A DNA stretch of 64,000 bases from Paenibacillus phytohabitans (GTDB taxonomy: Bacteria; Bacillota; Bacilli; Paenibacillales; Paenibacillaceae), in assembly GCF_013141775.1 (NCBI RefSeq), contig NZ_WHOB01000027.1, forward strand, positions 62,001 through 126,000, read 5' to 3'. Positions 53,324 to 61,212 of this stretch are shown piece after piece (within the stretch, counting starts at the first letter, position 1; each line of letters starts with the position of its first letter). Below the pieces are notes generated by a model. The model was given only the letters and a program-made list of their open reading frames with translations. It made no database searches and had not been told where the DNA came from. The translations under genes and the position numbers were made by a program.

Positions 53324-54550
53324 TTATTTTGCTGCGCTACGGATCATGTGCGCAAAGGTTGTGATTTCCTGCGGATCACGTGTTGCTCCTATGATGATCC
53401 AGCCGGTGCTCTGACCGCGGGGGCCGATATAGACTACTTCACCGTCTATGGTTTTTTGCTCCAGCGAATTGGGTCTGGTCTTGCTAGGCTCCAGCGCATA
53501 CATCCGGTCAGTGACCGCCCGCTTGGCGATTAGTGAACGGGGATAACATTGCAGGGAACGAATGACATAGGCTGCCGTATCCTGCCCGGCGTTCACCAGC
53601 ATCTCGGCTGTCAGCTGCTCCCCGCCCCCGTCTGCGCAATAGTCCCGGACCTGCGGCAGATCCGCAAGCCCCTCTACCGGCTCAGGAACGTATTGATAAC
53701 AGCGGATCGGGTCCAGCCTGGTCTCGGAATCGTAGATGGTTAACGGGTCCACCTCAGGCGGGGCAGAGTCGCGGAGCAGCATTTTTGCGGTGGAGACCGG
53801 CAGGATATAACTCCCCCCACCCGTCATATACGCTCCCGCCAGCTGAATATGGAACCCGTCATCCACTGGCTGCGCAACCTCCGTTAAATTCCGTACCGTA
53901 TCTTCCCGGAACAGCGTGGCTGCCCCGTAGCGGGTTACGATCCGGACTGTTTTGGCATACACAGGCAAGGGCCCGTATCCCCTCACCGGAACATTACCCT
54001 CCAGGCAGATCTGCTGCTCATCCCAGGTCAGCCGCACCGATTCCGGCAGTGCCGGGGAATAGGACCCCGTCCCGTGGACGGTTCTTACCTCATCCGGGGT
54101 ACCGAAGATTTCCGGCCCAATGGCAGCCACCGCTGCATAGAAGCCTGAATCCCAGCCCGAATGCTCATTATCGGATAGATCTACATGATCCGGATGGAGC
54201 AGGTACCGCTCTTCACGCTCCCAGCTAATTTTCTCCGCATCCAGCCGGATTTCCCCAATGTCCATCCCCCGTTCCAGAATCACGGTAAAGACAAGCCGGC
54301 CATTGGATATAGTCAAAAGGTGTAGGTGCGAGCCGAAGGAGTCCGTAACAAGTGTCAGGGTGACAAAGCCTCCTCCAGGCAGCACCTGGGGAGTGCCCGG
54401 CTGCAGCTGCTCCAGCGTCAATTCGCTTATTCGCCCTTCGCTAATCTGTGCACTGCTTATCTGCTCATCGCTTATTCGTTCATTGCTTATCCGCTCATCG
54501 CTTACTCGCCCATTGCTTACTAGCTCCTCACTTTCCCTCTCATTCCTCAT
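53324..54550 (-). CDS. DUF4432 aldose-1-epimerase-like protein with pentapeptide-repeat start
   Basis: The conserved part (about 50-408) is a galactose-mutarotase-like beta-sandwich of the DUF4432 type: RGMDIGEIRL, WDSGFYAAVAAIGPEIFG, VHGTGSYSPALPESV, DDGFHIQLAGAYMTGGG. It may equilibrate sugar anomers for the phosphorylase pathway. Residues 11-45 are seven copies of a pentapeptide (I/V-S-x-x-R/Q), for example VSDER-ISNER-ISDEQ, encoded by a 15-bp tandem repeat; this is not part of the family. I chose ATG 54550, which overlaps the previous stop. It is the last gene of the operon. Confidence 0.8.
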   Translation of the reverse strand: MRNERESEELVSNGRVSDERISNERISDEQISSAQISEGRISELTLEQLQPGTPQVLPGGGFVTLTLVTDSFGSHLHLLTISNGRLVFTVILERGMDIGEIRLDAEKISWEREERYLLHPDHVDLSDNEHSGWDSGFYAAVAAIGPEIFGTPDEVRTVHGTGSYSPALPESVRLTWDEQQICLEGNVPVRGYGPLPVYAKTVRIVTRYGAATLFREDTVRNLTEVAQPVDDGFHIQLAGAYMTGGGSYILPVSTAKMLLRDSAPPEVDPLTIYDSETRLDPIRCYQYVPEPVEGLADLPQVRDYCADGGGEQLTAEMLVNAGQDTAAYVIRSLQCYPRSLIAKRAVTDRMYALEPSKTRPNSLEQKTIDGEVVYIGPRGQSTGWIIIGATRDPQEITTFAHMIRSAAK

Positions 54551-55250
54551 TCGAACAATCCCCCCTTCCGCTGTCACCGTTTAAGCCAATGTGGCTAAGC
54601 AGAAACACGGGTTCGAGCTGTTCAAAGCTGGCGATGGTAAGGTGAGCGCGGGCAAGCAGTGCCCCGTCACCGATACCAACAACCCGCATGCCCGCCCGGA
54701 TCGCCCCTTCTACACCGGCGGCCGCATCCTCAAAGACAAAACAAGCGGCCGGGGCTACTCCAAGCAGCCTGCCTGCTTGCAGGAACACCTCCGGGTCCGG
54801 CTTCGCCCTGCCGATGGTGTTCCCGTCCGCCACTGCGTCGAACAGCGGTCTGATGTTCACCTTCTCCAGAATCAGCGGAGCATTTTTGCTCGCCGAGGCA
54901 ATCGCTGTCCTGACTCCGCGTGAGCGCAACAGCCCAAGAAAGCCGCTTACACCGGGTAATACATCGCCCGGAGTAAGCGTATCGAGCAGCTCCTTGTACC
55001 ACTCATTTTTGCGGGAAGCCAGCTCCTCCTTACGTTCCGCCGTCAGGTCTGTGATTCCGCCGGAGCGCAGCAGAAGTTCAAGCGATTCCATACGGCTAAC
55101 GCCCTTCAGCTGCTCATTGGTGCTCTCGCTGAAATCGAAGCCGAGCTCACCGGCAAGTCGCTTCCAGGCCTGATAGTGAAATTTCGCGGTATCGACAATG
55201 ACACCGTCCAGGTCAAAGATAGCTGCCTCAAAGGGTTGTGCCCGCAACAT
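54540..55250 (-). CDS. pgmB: Beta-phosphoglucomutase (HAD family)
   Basis: The enzyme converts beta-glucose-1-phosphate to glucose-6-phosphate. Of 236 residues, the HAD motifs are FDLDGVIVDT (nucleophile Asp13, acid/base Asp15), IASASKNA, KPDPEVFLQA and VFEDAAAGVEGA. GGGAGGAGCT directly precedes ATG 55250; a longer frame from 55328 is not needed. It overlaps the end of the GH65 gene by 23 bp, so the two steps (phosphorolysis, then mutase) are coupled. Confidence 0.9.
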   Translation of the reverse strand: MLRAQPFEAAIFDLDGVIVDTAKFHYQAWKRLAGELGFDFSESTNEQLKGVSRMESLELLLRSGGITDLTAERKEELASRKNEWYKELLDTLTPGDVLPGVSGFLGLLRSRGVRTAIASASKNAPLILEKVNIRPLFDAVADGNTIGRAKPDPEVFLQAGRLLGVAPAACFVFEDAAAGVEGAIRAGMRVVGIGDGALLARAHLTIASFEQLEPVFLLSHIGLNGDSGRGDCSNEE

Positions 55251-57486
55251 AGCTCCTCCCTTCCAGCTTGTGCACTTCATGAGCATCCGGATGAATCGTG
55301 ATCCGGTAGCGCTCCCCCTGCCAGGCAAGCTGGAAGCTCAGCTCCGTCCAGCCCTTAGGCAGCTGCGGCTCAAGCTCAATGTCATTGCTCCACATCGCAC
55401 TCTTCAGACCGGCTAACCCGTATACGATCAGCTGCCACAAGCCGCCGCAATTGGCGATATGAATCCCCTCGGCAGCACCCTTCTTCTCTAGCGAAAGGTC
55501 GATAGCCATTACCCGCTGCAGGAAATTCACCGCCGCTTCCGGCTGATTCAGCCAGGAGGCCACAATGCCGTGAACCGCCACGGACAAGGAGGAATCATGG
55601 GTTGTGATCGGCTCATAATAGTCATAGGCCGCCTTCAGCTGCTCCCGGGAGAATTCCTGCGGGAACAGCAGCATGAGTTCCAGCACATCCGCCTGCTTAA
55701 GCGCCTTGGAGCGGTAATTGCGCTCCTGGGAGATGAAATGGCCGAAGGGTCTGGACCTGTCAGTCCAGATCCCGGCAAAATCCACATCCGCAAAGGAAGC
55801 AAAATCGTCAGACTGCGGAACAATATCCGTCCCGCTGTCATAGGGCAGCCGCAGCTTCTCTGCCGTATGCCGGAACAGCTCCTGTTCCTCCGGGCGAAAA
55901 CCCAGCCGCTCTACAGCAGCTGCATAGCTATCCGGTTTGCTGCCTTGCAGGCTGTCCAGGCAGGTTACGGTCTGCTCCAGACTGAATTTGACCATGCGGT
56001 TGGTGAAGGCATTGTTACGGGTAAAGGGCAGATATTCGTCCGGTCCCATCACGCCGAGCAGCTCGCCCACTCCTTCCCGGTTCCAGTCTACCCGGTCACA
56101 CCAGTACCGTGCCGTCTCCACCAGAATATCAATGCCGTAGTGCTCCAGAAAATCTTCATCGCCTGTTGCCCGCACATAATGGTAGAGAGCATACACTATA
56201 TCCGCTGTTACATGAATTTCATGATCGGCGTATTGCCAGTTGGCGCATTGCTCTTCCCCGCTTAACGAGGACTCCCAGGCATACCTTGCTCCCCTGTAAC
56301 CATAACTCTGCGCATTGCGTCTGGCTCCGTCCAGTGTATTGTAGCGGAACAGAAGCAGATTGCGGGCCGCCTGCGGGTTGGTGTGCAGGTAAAAGGGCAG
56401 CAGGTTGATCTCTGTGTCCCAGAAATACCGGCCGAAATAGGCCTCACCGGCATACCCCTTGGCACAAATCGCCACCCGGGCATCCTCCGGTGCGTTGGCA
56501 CGAAGCAGATGATAGAGTGAAGCGCGGACATTTAATTGCGCCAGATCATCTCCTTTGATGATGATATCGGCCTCCTGCCATTTGCTCTTCCAGCAAGCTG
56601 CATGCCGTTCATACAGCTGGTCCCATCCTATTTCACGTGCACGGCTAAGCTGCGCAAGCGCTCTGCTGCCGGCTTCGCCTTCCTCCATATCCCGGTCCGT
56701 GGTCACCGCCGTCAACTTGCTGACAGTCAGCCGGTCCCCGGTCTGCACAGCGAATTCACCCCGGAGCGCAGCCGTCACCAGGCTATTCTCCTCCTGCCAT
56801 GTCACCGCTTCAGAGGCTTCCAGCGCAGAGTGCATGAAGATCCGGTTCCCCTGCTCCGTCAGCGTTTCAAGCGACAGGCTGCCCCCAATTTCCGCCATGG
56901 GAACTACACTATCAAAATGATTCATCCCATTGGTGCGTACATCTCCCCGGAGGGAAGCAGCAACCTCCAGCCTGCCTTCCCCCGCCAGCACCTCAACCTG
57001 TATGCGCTGGATACACAGATGGGTATCCGCCATACTGATGTAGCGCTCGAAGGTGCACTGTAGCTGCATGCCCTCTGCTGTCTCCCAGATCAATGTACGA
57101 TGAAGGCTTCCATCGCGCAGATCCAGCCAGCGTCTGTAGCCGCTGATCCGGGAGCGGTCCATATCGAGGCTCTCCCCTGCAGAGCACAATTCAAGCCCCA
57201 ACATATAAGGAAGATTAACAATCTCCTCCTTCAGCAGCGGATGCCGGGCCACAATGCCCGGGATGAATGTCCCCTGCTTGGACTTCGGATGCCGCGGTTT
57301 CTCCAGCGTGACGTTATCCGGAAAACGCAGATATTCCTCATCCTGAGGGGCATCGCTGCATCCCTCTTCAAAGCTTCCACGGGCATGCATGTAGCCGTTC
57401 CCTTGGGTAAACAGCCCCTCATAATGCTTATGCAGTCCGGCATGATACCCGTTTTCTTTCAGACACCACAGGTGTTCCTCATTCAT
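55228..57486 (-). CDS. GH65 disaccharide phosphorylase
   Basis: GH65 phosphorylases split alpha-glucosides with phosphate, giving beta-glucose-1-phosphate, which the following pgmB product uses. Motifs: HKHYEGLFTQGNGYMHARG (N-terminal sandwich), GRYFWDTEINLLPFY and catalytic Glu484 in VMGPDEYLPFTRNNAFTN, THDSSLSVAVHGIVAS, and IHIANCGGLWQLIVYG. No signal peptide is present. Possible substrates include maltose, trehalose, kojibiose, nigerose or glucosylglycerol; sequence reading cannot decide. The ATG at 57486 has GAGGGG six bases before it; ATG 57519 is an alternative. Phosphate-binding serines lie in the C-terminal half. Confidence 0.9.
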   Translation of the reverse strand: MNEEHLWCLKENGYHAGLHKHYEGLFTQGNGYMHARGSFEEGCSDAPQDEEYLRFPDNVTLEKPRHPKSKQGTFIPGIVARHPLLKEEIVNLPYMLGLELCSAGESLDMDRSRISGYRRWLDLRDGSLHRTLIWETAEGMQLQCTFERYISMADTHLCIQRIQVEVLAGEGRLEVAASLRGDVRTNGMNHFDSVVPMAEIGGSLSLETLTEQGNRIFMHSALEASEAVTWQEENSLVTAALRGEFAVQTGDRLTVSKLTAVTTDRDMEEGEAGSRALAQLSRAREIGWDQLYERHAACWKSKWQEADIIIKGDDLAQLNVRASLYHLLRANAPEDARVAICAKGYAGEAYFGRYFWDTEINLLPFYLHTNPQAARNLLLFRYNTLDGARRNAQSYGYRGARYAWESSLSGEEQCANWQYADHEIHVTADIVYALYHYVRATGDEDFLEHYGIDILVETARYWCDRVDWNREGVGELLGVMGPDEYLPFTRNNAFTNRMVKFSLEQTVTCLDSLQGSKPDSYAAAVERLGFRPEEQELFRHTAEKLRLPYDSGTDIVPQSDDFASFADVDFAGIWTDRSRPFGHFISQERNYRSKALKQADVLELMLLFPQEFSREQLKAAYDYYEPITTHDSSLSVAVHGIVASWLNQPEAAVNFLQRVMAIDLSLEKKGAAEGIHIANCGGLWQLIVYGLAGLKSAMWSNDIELEPQLPKGWTELSFQLAWQGERYRITIHPDAHEVHKLEGRSYVAGTTL

Positions 57487-57538
57487 CTGCAACCCCTCAA
57501 TTCTCCGGTATCTTTCCATGGCATTCTCATCCGCTCCG

Positions 57539-58363
57539 TCATCCCTTGACCGCTCCCGCAGCAAGTCCGGATACTACCTGCTCCTGCAGCAGGATATAGA
57601 CTACAATACTCGGAATGATGACGACCATCGTAGCGGCAAACATGACGCCGTAGTCACTGGCAAACTGACTTTTGAAATAATAGAGCGCCAGCGGCAGGGT
57701 CCGGCTCTGATTGCCTGTCGTCAGAATGATCGCGAATTGAAATTCATTCCAGCAGAGCAGAAACTGCATGACTCCCGCCGTGCCGAAGCCCGGCTTCGAG
57801 ATCGGCAGTATAATCCGGAAGAAGGTCTGAATGAAGCTGGCACCATCCAGGTAAGCCGATTCCTCCATCTCCTTGGGGATCGTCAGGAAGTAGCTTGATA
57901 GAATGTAGAGCGAGACCGGCAACCCAAAGCCGGTATAGACAATAATAAGTCCGATCAGCTTGTCATATAGCCCGAGCGCGTTAACCGTCAAGTACAGCGG
58001 CTGCAGCATCGCAGCGCCGGGAATCAGCAGCGAGAGGGAGAAGGCTCCCATCAGCAGCTTTTTGCCGCGGAAGTGAAAGCGCGCCAGGACATAAGCTGCC
58101 ATTCCGAGCAGAAGCAGATTGAGCAGTGTTCCGAAGATCCCTACAATTACACTGTTGATGTAGAACCGGGATATCGGCGCGATCTGGAAGGCCTTCGTGT
58201 AATTGGAGAAGCGGAAGCTGCTTGGCCAGCCGAGCGAATTGCTCAGAATCTCGGCATTCGTCTTAAACGATGCCAGCAGCACCCACAGGAACGGGCCCAG
58301 CGACAACAGGACAATCAGGATTACAAATCCATACTTAAGTACACCCAAACTTTTTTTCAACAT
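57539..58363 (-). CDS. ABC sugar permease (MalG type)
   Basis: This 274-residue membrane protein has six helices and the EAA loop (KEMEESAYLDGASFIQTFFR). It pairs with the permease upstream to import the GH65 substrate. The start at 58363 follows GGGGTGAGA; an upstream frame would overlap the previous gene. As with the other importer, no ATPase is encoded nearby. Confidence 0.88.
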   Translation of the reverse strand: MLKKSLGVLKYGFVILIVLLSLGPFLWVLLASFKTNAEILSNSLGWPSSFRFSNYTKAFQIAPISRFYINSVIVGIFGTLLNLLLLGMAAYVLARFHFRGKKLLMGAFSLSLLIPGAAMLQPLYLTVNALGLYDKLIGLIIVYTGFGLPVSLYILSSYFLTIPKEMEESAYLDGASFIQTFFRIILPISKPGFGTAGVMQFLLCWNEFQFAIILTTGNQSRTLPLALYYFKSQFASDYGVMFAATMVVIIPSIVVYILLQEQVVSGLAAGAVKG

Positions 58364-58383
58364 TCTCACCCCATCCGCTCCAT

Positions 58384-59259
58384 TCAGTTTTGGGAGCTGC
58401 CTATTCTGAACAGATTTCGGCATAGCAGGACAAAGATCAAGCCAAAGCCGATTAGGAAAACGCCCACTGAGTTGGAATAACCGAAGTTATTGTCCATGAG
58501 AGCGGTCTTGTAAATGTAAATGGGCAAATTCATCGTTTGATTGCCGGGTCCGCCGCCTGTCGTCATTAGAATAATATCCATCTTCTGCAGCATGCTTGTT
58601 CCCGACAGAATCACGCAGGTCCCGATAATGTTACGCAGCATAGGAATGATGATGTACAGGTTGATCTTGAAATTGCTGGCCCCGTCGATACGTGCCGATT
58701 CGAACAGACTTTCCGGAATGGCCGCAATCTCGGCCAGAATGAGAATCGTGACGACTGCCGCATACGGCAGCCAGGTCATCGTAACGGATAGAAAGGCTGT
58801 GGCATAATCCATGAACCAGTTCTGGGAGTAATCCGCATTGCCGAATAAACGGACGATACTGTTCACTGCACCGAATTCAGGATTGAGCATGCACAGGAAC
58901 AGCATACCTACGGCAGCCCCTGAGATAATATTCGGAAACATGTACACTGTGCGGGCAAACTTCCAGTAGAATTCCTTCATACTGAGAATAACCGCGAACA
59001 GGGTGCCGATGGCAACGTGGACCGTAGATTGCAGCACGACCCAGATCCCCGTATTCAGTGCGCTTTGGCGAAAATCGGCATCGTCCGTGAACAGCTTGAT
59101 ATAGTTAGCGAGACCGATGAACACCGGGCTGCGTCCTGCCGACCATTCCGTAAAGGATGTGCTGAACAGAATGACAAGTGAGACGGCATAGACAATAATA
59201 AACAATGCTACAGTCGGTAGCAGGAAAAGCGTGATATATCCTCTATTTTTCCTAACCAT
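58384..59259 (-). CDS. ABC sugar permease (MalF type)
   Basis: This 291-residue membrane protein has six helices (start MVRKNRGYITLFLLPTVALF) and the EAA loop (PESLFESARIDGASNFKI). The ATG at 59259 has GGGGAGGA upstream; a TTG at 59277 lies inside the ribosome site. It is separated from the binding-protein gene by the ~185-bp dispersed repeat, which may lower or process the transcript between them. Confidence 0.88.
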   Translation of the reverse strand: MVRKNRGYITLFLLPTVALFIIVYAVSLVILFSTSFTEWSAGRSPVFIGLANYIKLFTDDADFRQSALNTGIWVVLQSTVHVAIGTLFAVILSMKEFYWKFARTVYMFPNIISGAAVGMLFLCMLNPEFGAVNSIVRLFGNADYSQNWFMDYATAFLSVTMTWLPYAAVVTILILAEIAAIPESLFESARIDGASNFKINLYIIIPMLRNIIGTCVILSGTSMLQKMDIILMTTGGGPGNQTMNLPIYIYKTALMDNNFGYSNSVGVFLIGFGLIFVLLCRNLFRIGSSQN

Positions 59260-59315
59260 CCATATGGTCCTCCCCAATCCTCGTCATGCAATATAAGCTA
59301 AAATTAAGATGCTAA

Positions 59316-59500
59316 CTTAAAGTTCAATCGTCACTGCGGTGAATATTTGGACTTCCGGCCGCTGCCCGCCCCCAGATTTCTTGATTTAAACCGCTGTTCG
59401 CGGGTGAAATCCGGTGACTGCTTATGCTTCCGGAGTGAGCTTTCCTCGGAAAGCTTTCAGGCGATCGCTATCGCTCCTACAGTTCCAAAATCCCCCTCCG
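59316..59500. repeat. Dispersed ~185-bp intergenic repeat, copy 2
   Basis: Second copy of the block at 11011-11193, about 85-90% identical. It lies inside an operon, between the binding-protein and MalF-type permease genes, and reads in the antisense direction relative to the operon, given the plus-strand orientation of both copies. Confidence 0.8.
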
Positions 59501-59547
59501 GTCCTCTCACTTTTTGTTATTTTCTTTTATTCAGCTTACGTTGCTCT

Positions 59548-60897
59548 TTATTTATTCTTAGCGGCAATTTCCGTCAGTTCCTTGGCAATCTCTTCAGCCG
59601 TTGCCCGGCCCGCTGCCAGCTTCGGATACAGGTTCTTCCAGGCATCCGTTACGTTCGGATAGACGATGGAATCCAGTGTCCGGTAATGCAGCTGTGTCTT
59701 TTGAGCGACTGTAATCGATTCGACCATGATCGGATATTTCTCTTTTAGTGCATCTGATGGCTGAACTTCACTCGATACCGGCATGACATTGCCGTATTCA
59801 AGAGCGAGGGTCTGTCCTTCAAGCCCTGTTTTGAACTTGATGAATTTCTCCGCAGCATCGCGGGTTTCCGGCGTTTTGGCTCCGATCATATAGCCAACCT
59901 CATAAGTGGAAATCAGGCTGTTATTCGGATACGCGGCGACACCCACTTTTGCATCGAAACCTTCACTGGATTTGGTCGGATCGCTGAAGTCTCCAATCAT
60001 CCAGGGACCGTTGGCAATCATCGCAGCCTTGCCCTGGCTGAACGCGTTCGCTGCATTGGCATATCCCGCCCCAAGCGCATCCTTCGTCGTATACTTCTCC
60101 AGCAGCTCCTTCATCATATTAAGCGCCTGAATCATTTCGGGCGTATTGAAGTCGGTAGGGTGCAGGGTGTTCATGAACGTCTTGCCGTTCTCCCCGTTAG
60201 TGCCGATCATCGCAGCAAGAATCAGGTTGGATGTCCAGGCATTCTCCCCGGTCATCAGGGCGAGCGGAACGAAGCCTGCAGCCTTCAGCTTCTCGTTGTT
60301 GCTCATGAATTCATCCCAAGTCTCCGCCGGCTTAATGCCTGCCTTGTCAAACATTTCTTTATTGTAAAAGTAGCCGATATTCTGCTTCTGATCGCTGATC
60401 GACCAGATCTTCCCGTCCCGGGTATTGGAAGCAAGTGCATCTTCTCCGATAGCTGCCTTCCATTCCGCGTCCTTGTCTAAATAATCATTGAAAGGGGTTG
60501 CAAGATTCCCTTTGATCAAGACATCATTAATTCCGTCCTTGCCCATTACGACATCAGGCACATCCCCGGAGGCTGCCAGAATCTTAATCTTATCCACGTA
60601 TGCCGCATCACTTGGAATCTCTTCAACCACAACCTCCACTTCATTGCCATATTTGGCATTGAACTGCTTGATCTGCTCTTCCTCCATCTTGGCTGATGCA
60701 TGCGTGCCGACCCGGAACGTAAGATAAGAAATTTTGACCGGCGCTTTAGCCGCAGGCGCTGCTGCATTTCCTGAGCCTGCCGTTGCGGCCGCTCCATTAT
60801 TCTCTGCTGAATTCCCTGATCCGCATGCCGTAATGGACATGGTCAGCATCAGCATGCCTGCTAAGGTACAGCCCGCTTTGTACAAAGACTTTTGCAC
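59548..60897 (-). CDS. Extracellular sugar-binding lipoprotein (MalE type)
   Basis: This 449-residue protein has a lipoprotein signal (MLMLTMSITACGSG, Cys25) and a type-1 sugar-binding fold (VKISYLTFRVG start; GKAAMIANGPWMIGDFSD, a hallmark block near residue 300). It should bind the oligosaccharide later split by the GH65 enzyme. The GTG start follows AAAGGGGG. It is the first gene of the operon: binding protein, two permeases, GH65, pgmB, DUF4432. Confidence 0.9.
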   Translation of the reverse strand: MQKSLYKAGCTLAGMLMLTMSITACGSGNSAENNGAAATAGSGNAAAPAAKAPVKISYLTFRVGTHASAKMEEEQIKQFNAKYGNEVEVVVEEIPSDAAYVDKIKILAASGDVPDVVMGKDGINDVLIKGNLATPFNDYLDKDAEWKAAIGEDALASNTRDGKIWSISDQKQNIGYFYNKEMFDKAGIKPAETWDEFMSNNEKLKAAGFVPLALMTGENAWTSNLILAAMIGTNGENGKTFMNTLHPTDFNTPEMIQALNMMKELLEKYTTKDALGAGYANAANAFSQGKAAMIANGPWMIGDFSDPTKSSEGFDAKVGVAAYPNNSLISTYEVGYMIGAKTPETRDAAEKFIKFKTGLEGQTLALEYGNVMPVSSEVQPSDALKEKYPIMVESITVAQKTQLHYRTLDSIVYPNVTDAWKNLYPKLAAGRATAEEIAKELTEIAAKNK

Positions 60898-60942
60898 AAT
60901 AAATCCCCCTTTAGAATGATGGCTTAAGCCAGGGCATCACCC

Positions 60943-60956
60943 TGCAGCCGATTACA
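60943..60956 (-). promoter_or_regulatory. Weak cre-like site of the GH65 operon
   Basis: On the minus strand TGTAATCGGCTGCA matches 12 of 14 of the CcpA consensus, 46 bp upstream of the binding-protein start. Weak evidence alone. Confidence 0.3.
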
Positions 60957-61004
60957 GTTGTTTACAGCTCTCATTGTAGAACATAGAAAAAAAGTTATGA
61001 ATTC

Positions 61005-61038
61005 GTTTTTCCGCATGATCTTTTATAATATCTTGAGC
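61005..61038 (-). promoter_or_regulatory. 34-bp shared element of the GH65 operon
   Basis: On the minus strand this matches 46874-46907 at 28 of 34 positions (gapless; both end with ATGCGGAAAAAC). It lies 108 bp upstream of the binding-protein start, in the intergenic region with the divergent YesM/YesN genes. Weak -10 candidates (TATGTT, TACAAT) follow. It is a likely response-regulator site. Confidence 0.65.
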
Positions 61039-61212
61039 AAATCTGATTTGGCAGCGGGGCGGGTGTAAGGGTTTTCAGATTTCTTTAACTCTGTATCGTT
61101 TTCTTTACCATCTGGCCGGAAACGGCCCGATTTCACCCGGCTCTGCTATTCGCTGCCAAGAAATGAATATATAATGGCTGTACTACAGACTCATCAGCAA
61201 GGAGCAACCAAC

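Noticed and set aside
59347..59748. Plus-strand frame through the dispersed repeat
   Set aside because: The frame is broken in copy 1 by small gaps, so it is not conserved between copies, and it overlaps the binding-protein gene.
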